Shown: positions 19,686 through 31,689 of the stretch, piece by piece
Layout of the letters: the number at the start of each line of letters is the position of its first letter
Position numbering within the stretch: position 1 is the stretch's first letter
NCBI GenBank assembly: GCA_030267565.1
Contig: BRXU01000002.1
Location: 8,561,001 to 8,625,000 of the forward strand
Length of the DNA stretch: 64,000 nucleotides
DNA from: Pleodorina starrii
Lineage: Eukaryota > Chlorophyta > Chlorophyceae > Chlamydomonadales > Volvocaceae
Reading direction: 5' to 3'
Translations under genes and position numbers: made by a program
Notes under the pieces: generated by a model
Seen by the model: only the letters and a program-made list of their open reading frames with translations
Told to the model about the DNA's origin: nothing
The model's database searches: none

Positions 19686-22600
19686 GTCGGATCAGATCAT
19701 TGAGTCGGGTCAGATCATCGGGTCGGGTCAGATCTTCGGGTTGGGTCAGATCACCAGGTCGGGTCAGATCATCAGGTCGGGTCAGATCTCCGGGTCGGGT
19801 CAGATTGTCATTGTCGGGTCAGATCATCAGGTCGGATCAGATCACCAGGTCGGGTCAGATCATCATGTTGGGTCAGATCGTAGGGTCGGGTCAGATCGTA
19901 GGGTTGGGTCAGATCGTCGGGTCGGGTCAGATTGTTGGGTCGGGTCAGATTGTCGGGTCGGGTCAGATCGTCGGGTCGAGATAGATTGTAGTGTTGGGTC
20001 AGATCGTCAGGTCGGGTCAGATCGTCGGTCTGGTCAAATCATCGGGTCGTGTCAGATCTTCAGGTCGTGTCAGATCATCAGGTCGGGTCAGATAGTCAGG
20101 TCGAGTCAGATTGTAGGTTCGGGTCAGATCTTCAGGTCGGGCCAGATCGTCGGGTCGGGTCAGATTGTTGGGTCGGGTCAGATCATTATCTCAGGTCAGA
20201 TTGTCAGGTCGTGTGAGATCGCCGGGTCGGGTCAGATTGTTGGGTCGGGTCAGATCATCATCTCAGGTCGGATTGTCAGGTCGTGTCAGATCGCCGGGTC
20301 GGGTCAGATCGTCAGGTCTGGTCAGATCGCCGGGTCGGGTCTGATCGTCGGGTCTGTCAGATTGTCGGGTTGGGTCAGATTGTCGGGTTGGGTCAAATTG
20401 TCGGGTCGTGTCAGATCGTCGGGTCGGGTCAGATCGTCAGGTCGGGTCAGATCTTCAGGTTGGGTCAGATGGACGGGTCGGGTCAGATCGTCGGGTCGGG
20501 TCAGGTCGTCAGATCAGGTCAGATCGTCATGTCGGGTCAGATTGTAGGGTTGGGTCAGATTGTAGGGTTGGGTCAGATAGTCGGGTCGGGTCAGATCGTT
20601 GGGTCAGGTCAGATCATCGGGTTGGTCAAATCGTCGGGTCGGGTCAGATTGTAGGGTTGGGTCAGATCGTCGGATCGGGTCAGATCGTAGGGTTGGGTCT
20701 GATTGTCGGGTCGTGTCAGATCGTCAGGTCGGGTCAGATTGTAGGGTCGGGTCAGATCTTCAGGTCGGGTCAGATCTTCAGGTCGGGTCAGATCGTCGGG
20801 TCGGGTCAGATTGTTGGGTCGGGTCAGATTGTCATCTCAGGTCAGATTGTCAGGTCGTGTCAGATCGCCGGGTCGGGTCAGATCGTCAGGTCTGGTCAGA
20901 TCGCCGGGTCGGGTCAGATGGTCGGGTCTGTCAGATCGTCGGGTTGGGTCAGATTGTCGGGTCGGGTCAGATTGTCGGGTCGTGTCAGATCGTCGGGTCG
21001 GGTCTGATTGTCGGGTCGCCTCAGATCGTCAGGTCGGGTCAGATCGTCAGGTCGGGTCAGATTGTAGGGTCGGGTCAGATCTTCAGGTCGTGTCAGATCA
21101 TCAGGTCGGGTCAGATCGTCAGGTTGGGTCAGATTGTAGGTTGGGGTCAGATCTTCAGGTCGGGCCAGATCGTCAAGTTGGGTCAGATTGTTGGGTCGGG
21201 TCAGATCATCATCTCAGGTCAGATCGTAGGGTCGGGTCGGATCTTTGGGTCGGGCCAGATCGTCAGGTTGGGTCAGATCGTCGGGTTGGGTCAGATCATC
21301 GGGTCGGGTCAGATCATCAGGTCCGGTCAGATTGTCAGGTCGGGTCAGATCGCCGGGTCGGGTCAGATCGTCGGGTCTGTCAGATCGTCGGGTTGGGTCA
21401 GATAGTTGGGTCGGGTCAGATTGTCGGGTCGTGTCAGATCGTCGGGTCGGGTCAGATCGTCAGGTCGGGTCAGATCTTCAGGTTGGGTCAGATCGACGGG
21501 TCGGGTCAGATCGTCGGGTCGGGTCAGATCGTCAGATCAGGTCAGATCGTCATGTCGGGTCAGATCATAGGGTTGGGTCAGATTGAAGGGTTGGGTCAGA
21601 TAGTCGGGTCGGGTCAGATCGTCGGGTCGGGTCAGATCATCGGGTTGGTCAAATCGTCCGGTCAGGTCATATTGTCATCTCAGGTCAGATTGTTAGGTCG
21701 TGTCATATCGCCGGGTTGGGTCAGATTGTCAGGTCTGGTCAGATCGCCGGGTCGGGTCAGATGGTCGGGTCTGTCAGATCGTCGGGTTGGGTCAGATTGT
21801 CGGGTCGGGTCAGATCGTCGGGTCGAGTCAGATCGTCAGGTCGGGTCTGATTGTCGGGTCGCGTCAGATCGTCAGGTCGGGTCAGATCGTCAGGTCGGGT
21901 CAGATTGTAGGGTCGGGTCAGATCTTCAGGTCGTGTTAGATCTTCAGGTTGGGTCAGATTGTCAGGTCGAGTCAGATTGTTGGTTGGGGTCAGATCTTCA
22001 GGTCGGGCCAGATCGCCGGGTTGGGTCAGATTGTCAGGTCTGGTCAGATCGCCGGGTCGGGTCGGATCTTTGGGTCGGGCCAGATTGTCAGGTCGGGTCA
22101 GATTGTCAGGTCGGGTCAGATCGCAAGGTCGGGTCAGATCATTGGGTCGGGTCAGATCATCGGATCGGGTCAGATGGACGGGTCGGGTCAGATCATCAGG
22201 TCAGGTCAGATCGCCGGGTCCGGTCAGATCGTCGGGTCGGGTCAGATTGTCGGGTTGGGTCAGAATATCGGGTTGGGCCAGATCGTCGGGTCCGGTCAGA
22301 TTGTCTGGTCGGGTCAGATTTTCGGGTCGGGTCAGATCATCAGGTCGGGTCAGATCGCCGGGTCCGGTCAGATCATCTGGTCTGGTCAGATTGTCGGGTC
22401 AGGTCAGATCGTCGGGTCGGGTCAGATTGTCGGGTTGGGTCAGAATATCAGGTTGGGCCAGATCGTCGGGTCGGGTCAGATTGTCTGGTCGGGTCAGATT
22501 TTTCGAGTCGGGTCAGATCATCAGGTCGGGTCAGATCGCCGGGTCCGGTCAGATCATCTGGTCTGGTCAGATTGTCGGGTCAGGTCAGATTGTCGGGTCG

Positions 22601-25600
22601 GGTCAGATCGTCGGGTCGGGTCAGATCTTCAGGTTGGGTCAGATATTCGGGTCGGGTCAGATTGTCAGGTTGGGTCAGATCGCCGGGTCGGGTCAGATCA
22701 TCAGGTCGGGTCAGATCGCCGGGTCCAGTCAGATCGTCGGGTCGGGTCAGATTGTGGGGTTGGGTCAGAATATCGGGTTGGGCCAGATCGTCAGGTCGGG
22801 TCCGTTTGTTGGGTCGCATCAGATCGTCAGGTCGAGTCAGATCGTCAGGTCGGGTCAGATTGTAGGGTCGGGTCAGATCTTCAGGTCGTGTCAGATCATC
22901 AGGTCGGGTCAGATTGTCAGGTCGGGTCAGATTGTTGGTTGGGGTCAGATCTTCAGGTCGGGCCAGATCGTCGGGTATGGTCAGATTGTTGGGTCGGGTC
23001 AGATCGTCATCTCAGGTCAGATCGTAGGGTCGGGTCGGATCTTTGGGTCGGGCCAGATCGTCAGGTCGGGTCAGATCGTCAGGTCGGGTCAGATCGCAAG
23101 GTCGGGTCAGATCGTTGGGTCGGGTCAGATCATCGGGTCGGGTCAGATCGCCGGGTCGGGTCAGATTGTCGGGTCGGGTCAGAATATCGGGTTGGGCCAG
23201 ATCATCGGGTCGGGTCAGATTGTCTGGTCGGGTCAGATTTTCGGGTCGGGTCAGATCATCAGGTCTGGTCAGATCGCCGGGTCTGGTCAGATCGTCGGGT
23301 CGGATCAGATTGTTAGGTTGGGTCAGATTGTCGGGTTGAGTCAGATCGTCAGGTAGGGTTAGATTGTCTGGTTGGGTCAGATTGTCGGGTTTGGTCAGAT
23401 CGTCGGGTCAGGTCAGATTGTCAGGTCAGGTCAGATTGTCAGGTTGGGTCAGATCGTCCGGTCGGGTCAGTTTGTCTGGTTGGGTCAGATTGTCGGGTCG
23501 GGTCAAATCGTCAGGTCGGGTCAGATCGTCGGGTCGGGTCAGATTGTCAGTTGGGTCAGATCGTCGGGTCGGGTCAGATTGTCAGGTCTGGTCAGATCGC
23601 CGGGTCGGGTCAGATCGTCGGGTCTGTCAGATCGTCGGGTTGGGTCAGATTGTCAGGTCGGGTCAGATCGTCAGGTCGGGTCAGATCGCAAGGTCGGGTA
23701 AGATCGTTGGGTCGGGTCAGATCATCGGGTCGGGTCAGATCGCCGGGTCGGGTCAGATTGTCGGGTCGGGTCAGAATATCGGGTTGGGCCAGATCGTCGG
23801 GTCGGGTCAGATTTTCGGGTCAGGTCAGATCATCAGGTCGGGTCAGATCGCCGGGTCTGGTCAGATCGTCGGGTCGGATCAGATCGTTAGGTTGGGTCAG
23901 ATTGTCGGGTTGAGTCAGATCGTCAGGTAGGGTTAGATTGTCTGGTTGGGTCAGATCATCTGGTCTGGTCAGATTGTCGGGTCAGGTCAGATCGTCCGGT
24001 CGGGTCAGATTGTCGGGTTGGGTCAGAATATCAGGTTGGGCCAGATCATCGGGTCGGGTCAGATTGTCTGGTCGGGTCAGATTTTCGAGTCGGGTCAGAT
24101 CATCAGGTCGGGTCAGATCGCCGGGTCCGGTCAGATCATCTGGTCTGGTCAGATTGTCGGGTCAGGTCAGATTGTCGGGTCGGGTCAGATCGTCGGGTCG
24201 GGTCAGATCTTCAGGTTGGGTCAGATATTTGGGTCGGGTCAGATTGTCAGGTTGGGTCAGATCGCCGGGTCGGGTCAGATCATCAGGTCGGGTCAGATCG
24301 CCGGGTCCAGTCAGATCGTCGGGTCGGGTCAGATTGTGGGGTTGGGTCAGAATATCGGGTTGGGCCAGATCGTCAGGTCGGGTCAGTTTGTTGGGTCGCA
24401 TCAGATCGTCAGGTCGAGTCAGATCGTCAGGTCGGGTCAGATTGTAGGGTCGGGTCAGATCTTCAGGTCGTGTCAGATCATCAGGTCGGGTCAGATTGTC
24501 AGGTCGGGTCAGATTGTTGGTTGGGGTCAGATCTTCAGGTCGGGCCAGATCGTCGGGTATGGTCAGATTGTTGGGTCGGGTCAGATCGTCATCTCAGGTC
24601 AGATCGTAGGGTCGGGTCGGATCTTTGGGTCGGGCCAGATCGTCAGGTCGGGTCAGATCGTCAGGTCGGGTCAGATCACAAGGTCGGGTCAGATCGTTGG
24701 GTCGGGTCAGATCATCGGGTCGTGTCAGATCGCCGGGTCGGGTCAGATTGTCGGGTCGGGTCAGAATATCGGGTTGGGCCAGATCGTCGGGTCGGGTCAG
24801 ATTGTCTGGTCGGGTCAGATTTTCGGGTCGGGTCAGATCATCAGGTCTGGTCAGATCGCCGGGTCTGGTCAGATCGTCGGGTCGGATCAGATTGTTAGGT
24901 TGGGTCAGATTGTCGGGTTGAGTCAGATCGTCAGGTAGGGTTAGATTGTCTGGTTGGGTCAGATTGTCGGGTTTGGTCAGATCGTCGGGTCAGGTCAGAT
25001 TGTCAGGTCAGGTCAGATTGTCAGGTTGGGTCAGATCGTCCGGTCGGGTCAGTTTGTCTGGTTGGGTCAGATTGTCGGGTCGGGTCAGATCGTCAGGTCG
25101 GGTCAGATCGTCGGGTCGGGTCAGATTGTCAGTTGGGTCAGATCGTCGGGTCGGGTCAGATTGTCAGGTCTGGTCAGATCGCCGGGTCGGGTCAGATTGT
25201 CGGGTCTGTCAGATCGTCGGGTTGGGTCAGATTGTCAGGTCGGGTCAGATCGTCAGGTCGGGTCAGATCACAAGGTCGGGTAAGATCGTTGGGTCGGGTC
25301 AGATCATCGGGTCGGGTCAGATCGCCGGGTCGGGTCAGATTGTCGGGTCGGGTCAGAATATCGGGTTGGGCCAGATCGTCGGGTCGGGTCAGATTGTCTG
25401 GTCGGGTCAGATTTTCGGGTCAGGTCAGATTATCAGGTCGGGTCAGATCGCCGGGTCTGGTCAGATCGTCGGGTCGGATCAGATCGTTAGGTTGGGTCAG
25501 ATTGTCGGGTTGAGTCAGATCGTCAGGTAGGGTTAGATTGTCTGGTTGGGTCAGATCATCTGGTCTGGTCAGATTGTCGGGTCAGGTCAGATCGTCCGGT

Positions 25601-28600
25601 CGGGTCAGATTGTCGGGTTGGGTCAGAATATCAGGTTGGGCCAGATCGTCGGGTATGGTCAGATTGTTGGGTCGGGTCAGATCGTCATCTCAGGTCAGAT
25701 CGTAGGGTCGGGTCGGATCTTTGGGTCGGGCCAGATCGTCAGGTCGGGTCAGATCGTCAGGTCGGGTCAGATCGCAAGGTCGGGTCAGATCGTTGGGTCG
25801 GGTCAGATCATCGGGTCGGGTCAGATCGCCGGGTCGGGTCAGATTGTCGGGTCGGGTCAGAATATCGGGTTGGGCCAGATCATCGGGTCGGGTCAGATTG
25901 TCTGGTCGGGTCAGATTTTCGGGTCGGGTCAGATCATCAGGTCTGGTCAGATCGCCGGGTCTGGTCAGATCGTCGGGTCGGATCAGATTGTTAGGTTGGG
26001 TCAGATTGTCGGGTTGAGTCAGATCGTCAGGTAGGGTTAGATTGTCTGGTTGGGTCAGATTGTCGGGTTTGGTCAGATCGTCGGGTCAGGTCAGATTGTC
26101 AGGTCAGGTCAGATTGTCAGGTTGGGTCAGATCGTCCGGTCGGGTCAGTTTGTCTGGTTGGGTCAGATTGTCGGGTCGGGTCAAATCGTCAGGTCGGGTC
26201 AGATCGTCGGGTCGGGTCAGATTGTCAGTTGGGTCAGATCGTCGGGTCGGGTCAGATTGTCAGGTCTGGTCAGATCGCCGGGTCGGGTCAGATCGTCGGG
26301 TCTGTCAGATCGTCGGGTTGGGTCAGATTGTCAGGTCGGGTAAGATCGTCAGGTCGGGTCAGATCGCAAGGTCGGGTAAGATCGTTGGGTCGGGTCAGAT
26401 CATCGGGTCGGGTCAGATCGCCGGGTCGGGTCAGATTGTCGGGTCGGGTCAGAATATCGGGTTGGGCCAGATCGTCGGGTCGGGTCAGATTGTCTGGTCG
26501 GGTCAGATTTTCGGGTCAGGTCAGATCATCAGGTCGGGTCAGATCGCCGGGTCTGGTCAGATCGTCGGGTCGGATCAGATCGTTAGGTTGGGTCAGATTG
26601 TCGGGTTGAGTCAGATCGTCAGGTAGGGTTAGATTGTCTGGTTGGGTCAGATCATCTGGTCTGGTCAGATTGTCGGGTCAGGTCAGATCGTCCGGTCGGG
26701 TCAGATTGTCGGGTTGGGTCAGAATATCAGGTTGGGCCAGATCATCGGGTCGGGTCAGATTGTCTGGTCGGGTCAGATTTTCGAGTCGGGTCAGATCATC
26801 AGGTCGGGTCAGATCGCCGGGTCCGGTCAGATCATCTGGTCTGGTCAGATTGTCGGGTCAGGTCAGATTGTCGGGTCGGGTCAGATCGTCGGGTCGGGTC
26901 AGATCTTCAGGTTGGGTCAGATATTTGGGTCGGGTCAGATTGTCAGGTTGGGTCAGATCGCCGGGTCGGGTCAGATCATCAGGTCGGGTCAGATCGCCGG
27001 GTCCAGTCAGATCGTCGGGTCGGGTCAGATTGTGGGGTTGGGTCAGAATATCGGGTTGGGCCAGATCGTCAGGTCGGGTCAGTTTGTTGGGTCGCATCAG
27101 ATCGTCAGGTCGAGTCAGATCGTCAGGTCGGGTCAGATTGTAGGGTCGGGTCAGATCTTCAGGTCGTGTCAGATCATCAGGTCGGGTCAGATTGTCAGGT
27201 CGGGTCAGATTGTTGGTTGGGGTCAGATCTTCAGGTCGGGCCAGATCGTCGGGTATGGTCAGATTGTTGGGTCGGGTCAGATCGTCATCTCAGGTCAGAT
27301 CGTAGGGTCGGGTCGGATCTTTGGGTCGGGCCAGATCGTCAGGTCGGGTCAGATCGTCAGGTCGGGTCAGATCACAAGGTCGGGTCAGATCGTTGGGTCG
27401 GGTCAGATCATCGGGTCGTGTCAGATCGCCGGGTCGGGTCAGATTGTCGGGTCGGGTCAGAATATCGGGTTGGGCCAGATCGTCGGGTCGGGTCAGATTG
27501 TCTGGTCGGGTCAGATTTTCGGGTCGGGTCAGATCATCAGGTCTGGTCAGATCGCCGGGTCTGGTCAGATCGTCGGGTCGGATCAGATTGTTAGGTTGGG
27601 TCAGATTGTCGGGTTGAGTCAGATCGTCAGGTAGGGTTAGATTGTCTGGTTGGGTCAGATTGTCGGGTTTGGTCAGATCGTCGGGTCAGGTCAGATTGTC
27701 AGGTCAGGTCAGATTGTCAGGTTGGGTCAGATCGTCCGGTCGGGTCAGTTTGTCTGGTTGGGTCAGATTGTCGGGTCGGGTCAGATCGTCAGGTCGGGTC
27801 AGATCGTCGGGTCGGGTCAGATTGTCAGTTGGGTCAGATCGTCGGGTCGGGTCAGATTGTCAGGTCTGGTCAGATCGCCGGGTCGGGTCAGATTGTCGGG
27901 TCTGTCAGATCGTCGGGTTGGGTCAGATTGTCAGGTCGGGTCAGATCGTCAGGTCGGGTCAGATCGCAAGGTCGGGTAAGATCGTTGGGTCGGGTCAGAT
28001 CATCGGGTCGGGTCAGATCGCCGGGTCGGGTCAGATTGTCGGGTCGGGTCAGAATATCGGGTTGGGCCAGATCGTCGGGTCGGGTCAGATTGTCTGGTCG
28101 GGTCAGATTTTCGGGTCAGGTCAGATTATCAGGTCGGGTCAGATCGCCGGGTCTGGTCAGATCGTCGGGTCGGATCAGATCGTTAGGTTGGGTCAGATTG
28201 TCGGGTTGAGTCAGATCGTCAGGTAGGGTTAGATTGTCTGGTTGGGTCAGATCATCTGGTCTGGTCAGATTGTCGGGTCAGGTCAGATCGTCCGGTCGGG
28301 TCAGATTGTCGGGTTGGGTCAGAATATCAGGTTGGGCCAGATCGTCGGGTCGGGTCAGATTGTCTGGTCGGGTCAGATTTTCGAGTCGGGTCAGATCATC
28401 AGGTCGGGTCAGATCGCCGGGTCCGGTCAGATCATCTGGTCTGGTCAGATTGTCGGGTCAGGTCAGATTGTCGGGTCGGGTCAGATCGTCGGGTCGGGTC
28501 AGATCTTCAGGTTGGGTCAGATATTTGGGTCGGGTCAGATTGTCAGGTTGGGTCAGATCGCCGGGTCGGGTCAGATCATCAGGTCGGGTCAGATCGCCGG

Positions 28601-31209
28601 GTCCAGTCAGATCGTCGGGTCGGGTCAGATTGTGGGGTTGGGTCAGAATATCGGGTTGGGCCAGATCGTCAGGTCGGGTCAGTTTGTTGGGTCGCATCAG
28701 ATCGTCAGGTCGAGTCAGATCGTCAGGTCGGGTCAGATTGTAGGGTCGGGTCAGATCTTCAGGTCGTGTCAGATCATCAGGTCGGGTCAGATTGTCAGGT
28801 CGGGTCAGATTGTTGGTTGGGGTCAGATCTTCAGGTCGGGCCAGATCGTCGGGTATGGTCAGATTGTTGGGTCGGGTCAGATCGTCATCTCAGGTCAGAT
28901 CGTAGGGTCGGGTCGGATCTTTGGGTCGGGCCAGATCGTCAGGTCGGGTCAGATCGTCAGGTCGGGTCAGATCACAAGGTCGGGTCAGATCGTTGGGTCG
29001 GGTCAGATCATCGGGTCGTGTCAGATCGCCGGGTCGGGTCAGATTGTCGGGTCGGGTCAGAATATCGGGTTGGGCCAGATCGTCGGGTCGGGTCAGATTG
29101 TCTGGTCGGGTCAGATTTTCGGGTCGGGTCAGATCATCAGGTCTGGTCAGATCGCCGGGTCTGGTCAGATCGTCGGGTCGGATCAGATTGTTAGGTTGGG
29201 TCAGATTGTCGGGTTGAGTCAGATCGTCAGGTAGGGTTAGATTGTCTGGTTGGGTCAGATTGTCGGGTTTGGTCAGATCGTCGGGTCAGGTCAGATTGTC
29301 AGGTCAGGTCAGATTGTCAGGTTGGGTCAGATCGTCCGGTCGGGTCAGTTTGTCTGGTTGGGTCAGATTGTCGGGTCGGGTCAGATCGTCAGGTCGGGTC
29401 AGATCGTCGGGTCGGGTCAGATTGTCAGTTGGGTCAGATCGTCGGGTCGGGTCAGATTGTCAGGTCTGGTCAGATCGCCGGGTCGGGTCAGATTGTCGGG
29501 TCTGTCAGATCGTCGGGTTGGGTCAGATTGTCAGGTCGGGTCAGATCGTCAGGTCGGGTCAGATCGCAAGGTCGGGTAAGATCGTTGGGTCGGGTCAGAT
29601 CATCGGGTCGGGTCAGATCGCCGGGTCGGGTCAGATTGTCGGGTCGGGTCAGAATATCGGGTTGGGCCAGATCGTCGGGTCGGGTCAGATTGTCTGATCG
29701 GGTCAGATTTTCGGGTCAGGTCAGATCATCAGGTCGGGTCAGATCGCCGGGTCTGGTCAGATCGTCGGGTCGGATCAGATCGTTAGGTTGGGTCAGATTG
29801 TCGGGTTGAGTCAGATCGTCAGGTAGGGTTAGATTGTCTGGTTGGGTCAGATCATCTGGTCTGGTCAGATTGTCGGGTCAGGTCAGATCGTCCGGTCGGG
29901 TCAGATTGTCGGGTTGGGTCAGAATATCAGGTTGGGCCAGATCGTCGGGTCGGGTCAGATTGTCTGGTCGGGTCAGATTTTCGAGTCGGGTCAGATCATC
30001 AGGTCGGGTCAGATCGCCGGGTCCGGTCAGATCATCTGGTCTGGTCAGATTGTCGGGTCAGGTCAGATTGTCGGGTCGGGTCAGATCGTCGGGTCGGGTC
30101 AGATCTTCAGGTTGGGTCAGATATTTGGGTCGGGTCAGATTGTCAGGTTGGGTCAGATCGCCGGGTCGGGTCAGATCATCAGGTCGGGTCAGATCGCCGG
30201 GTCCAGTCAGATCGTCGGGTCGGGTCAGATTGTGGGGTTGGGTCAGAATATCGGGTTGGGCCAGATCGTCAGGTCGGGTCAGTTTGTTGGGTCGCATCAG
30301 ATCGTCAGGTCGAGTCAGATCGTCAGGTCGGGTCAGATTGTAGGGTCGGGTCAGATCTTCAGGTCGTGTCAGACCATCAGGTCGGGTCAGATTGTCAGGT
30401 CGGGTCAGATTGTTGGTTGGGGTCAGATCTTCAGGTCGGGCCAGATCGTCGGGTATGGTCAGATTGTTGGGTCGGGTCAGATCGTCATCTCAGGTCAGAT
30501 CGTAGGGTCGGGTCGGATCTTTGGGTCGGGCCAGATCGTCAGGTCGGGTCAGATCGTCAGGTCGGGTCAGATCGCAAGGTCGGGTCAGATCGTTGGGTCG
30601 GGTCAGATCATCGGGTCGGGTCAGATCGCCGGGTCGGGTCAGATTGTCGGGTCGGGTCAGAATATCGGGTTGGGCCAGATCGTCGGGTCGGGTCAGATTG
30701 TCTGGTCGGGTCAGATTTTTGGGTCGGGTCAGATCATCAGGTCTGGTCAGATCGCCGGGTCTGGTCAGATCGTCGGGTCGGATCAGATTGTTAGGTTGGG
30801 TCAGATTGTCGGGTTGAGTCAGATCGTCAGGTAGGGTTAGATTGTCTGGTTGGGTCAGATTGTCGGGTTTGGTCAGATCGTCGGGTCAGGTCAGATTGTC
30901 AGGTCAGGTCAGATTGTCAGGTTGGGTCAGATCGTCCGGTCGGGTCAGTTTGTCTGGTTGGGTCAGATTGTCGGGTCGGGTCAGATCGTCAGGTCGGGTC
31001 AGATCGTCGGGTCGGGTCAGATTGTCAGTTGGGTCAGATCGTCGGGTCGGGTCAGATTGTCAGGTCTGGTCAGATCGCCGGGTCGGGTCAGATCGTCGGG
31101 TCTGTCAGATCGTCGGGTTGGGTCAGATTGTCAGGTCGGGTCAGATCGTCAGGTCGGGTCAGATCGTAGGGTCGGGTCAGATTGTCAGGTTGGGTCAGAT
31201 CGTAGGGTC
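19686..31209 (+). repeat. 11.5-kb satellite array of an 18-bp monomer
   Basis: The consensus monomer is GGGTCAGATCGTCGGGTC, repeated about 640 times head to tail without inversion. Common variants are T for C at the GATC/GATT position, A for G in the second half (CAGGTC), and GGGTT for GGGTC. The left third (19686 to about 22500) is heterogeneous; the rest is organised into larger repeats. Because 18 bp equals six codons without a stop, all three plus frames stay open for hundreds of codons (SGQIVG, VGSDRR and SSGRVR periodic peptides). None of these frames is kept when single-base deletions occur, so the array is not a protein gene. Confidence 0.97.
22600..31160 (+). repeat. Higher-order repeat, 1600-bp period, within the 18-bp satellite
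   Basis: A unique 17-bp monomer variant (GTCAGTTGGG) occurs at 23546, 25128, 26224, 27824, 29424 and 31024. The spacings are 1582, 1096, 1600, 1600 and 1600 bp. A second short monomer (GGGTCTGTCAGATCG) follows each at about +72. The 1600-bp unit therefore holds 89 monomers: 87 of 18 bp and 2 of 17 bp. The shorter spacings differ from 1600 by exactly 1 and 28 monomers. The three 1600-bp copies differ by only a few bases. Confidence 0.93.
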
Positions 31210-31559
31210 AGAGTTCATGTCCCTAGGACTGAGCGAAAATGTCCCTGCTGTGTTGTGGACGGTCAATTAGAGGATGAGAAGCATGTCCTAATTGAGTGCC
31301 CTGCTTATTGTCGCATCCGTGCAGATGAAGAGTTCCCTCAATTTGAGGGTATGAGGAAGCGATGAAATGTGATTCCCCTTGTTTGGCGAAGATGCTTGAG
31401 GTCCACTCAATGGTCCCCTTTGGCCGCTAGTATCTCCTCCTCCTGCATGGGCGGTTTTCTACTGTCTTTTGTTTCCTTGGGCCTCAGCTCGTATGGGTTT
31501 TCGGTTCATGAGAACACCCGTTGGGGGCACACACACCCAACCATGTAACCATCACATAC
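31206..31559 (+). mobile_element. 5'-truncated LINE 3' end (RT zinc-binding tail)
   Basis: The satellite is interrupted by about 350 bp whose frame (to a stop at 31365) reads [15 protein letters not shown], then EDEKHVLIECPAYCRIR. The Cys-Cys/EDE-H/Cys pattern followed by Y..IR is the C-terminal zinc-binding motif found after many LINE reverse transcriptases. About 190 bp of T/G-rich sequence follows up to CATGTAACCATCACATACA, as expected for a LINE 3' UTR. Only the last 50 or so codons are present. Confidence 0.6.
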
Positions 31560-31604
31560 AGATCACCAGGTCGGGTCAGATTGTCATGTCGGATCAGATC
31601 GTCA
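31560..31604 (+). repeat. Detached remnant of the 18-bp satellite
   Basis: About two and a half diverged monomers (CAGATCACCAGGTCGGGTCA and onward) resume directly after the LINE fragment. This shows that the fragment was inserted into the right edge of the array. Confidence 0.8.
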
Positions 31605-31610
31605 GAACGG

Positions 31611-31685
31611 ACAGGTTCGGGCAGGATTCGAACCCATGACCTCAAAATTCATGCGCCACACTACATCGTCTGCTCAACTTGTGCT
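31611..31685 (-). mobile_element. tRNA-derived SINE relic with B box
   Basis: The minus strand contains a good pol III B box inside a T-arm (GGGTTCGAATCCTGCCCG), preceded by TAGTGTGGCGCATGA, which fits a degenerate D-arm/A-box, and TTTTGAGGTCAT in the anticodon-arm position. The acceptor stem does not close, so it is not a functional tRNA. A SINE head is the likely origin. Confidence 0.5.
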
Positions 31686-31689
31686 ATTC

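Noticed and set aside
19686..31209. CRISPR array
   Set aside because: No repeat/spacer alternation; monomers are contiguous and the genome is eukaryotic.
19471..31365. Very long plus-strand frames (up to 684 codons) of repeating hexapeptides
   Set aside because: They exist in all three frames because the satellite unit is 18 bp without stops, and frames switch at 17-bp monomers.
31611..31685. Functional tRNA gene
   Set aside because: B box and T-arm are good, but the acceptor stem does not pair and the D-arm is degenerate.
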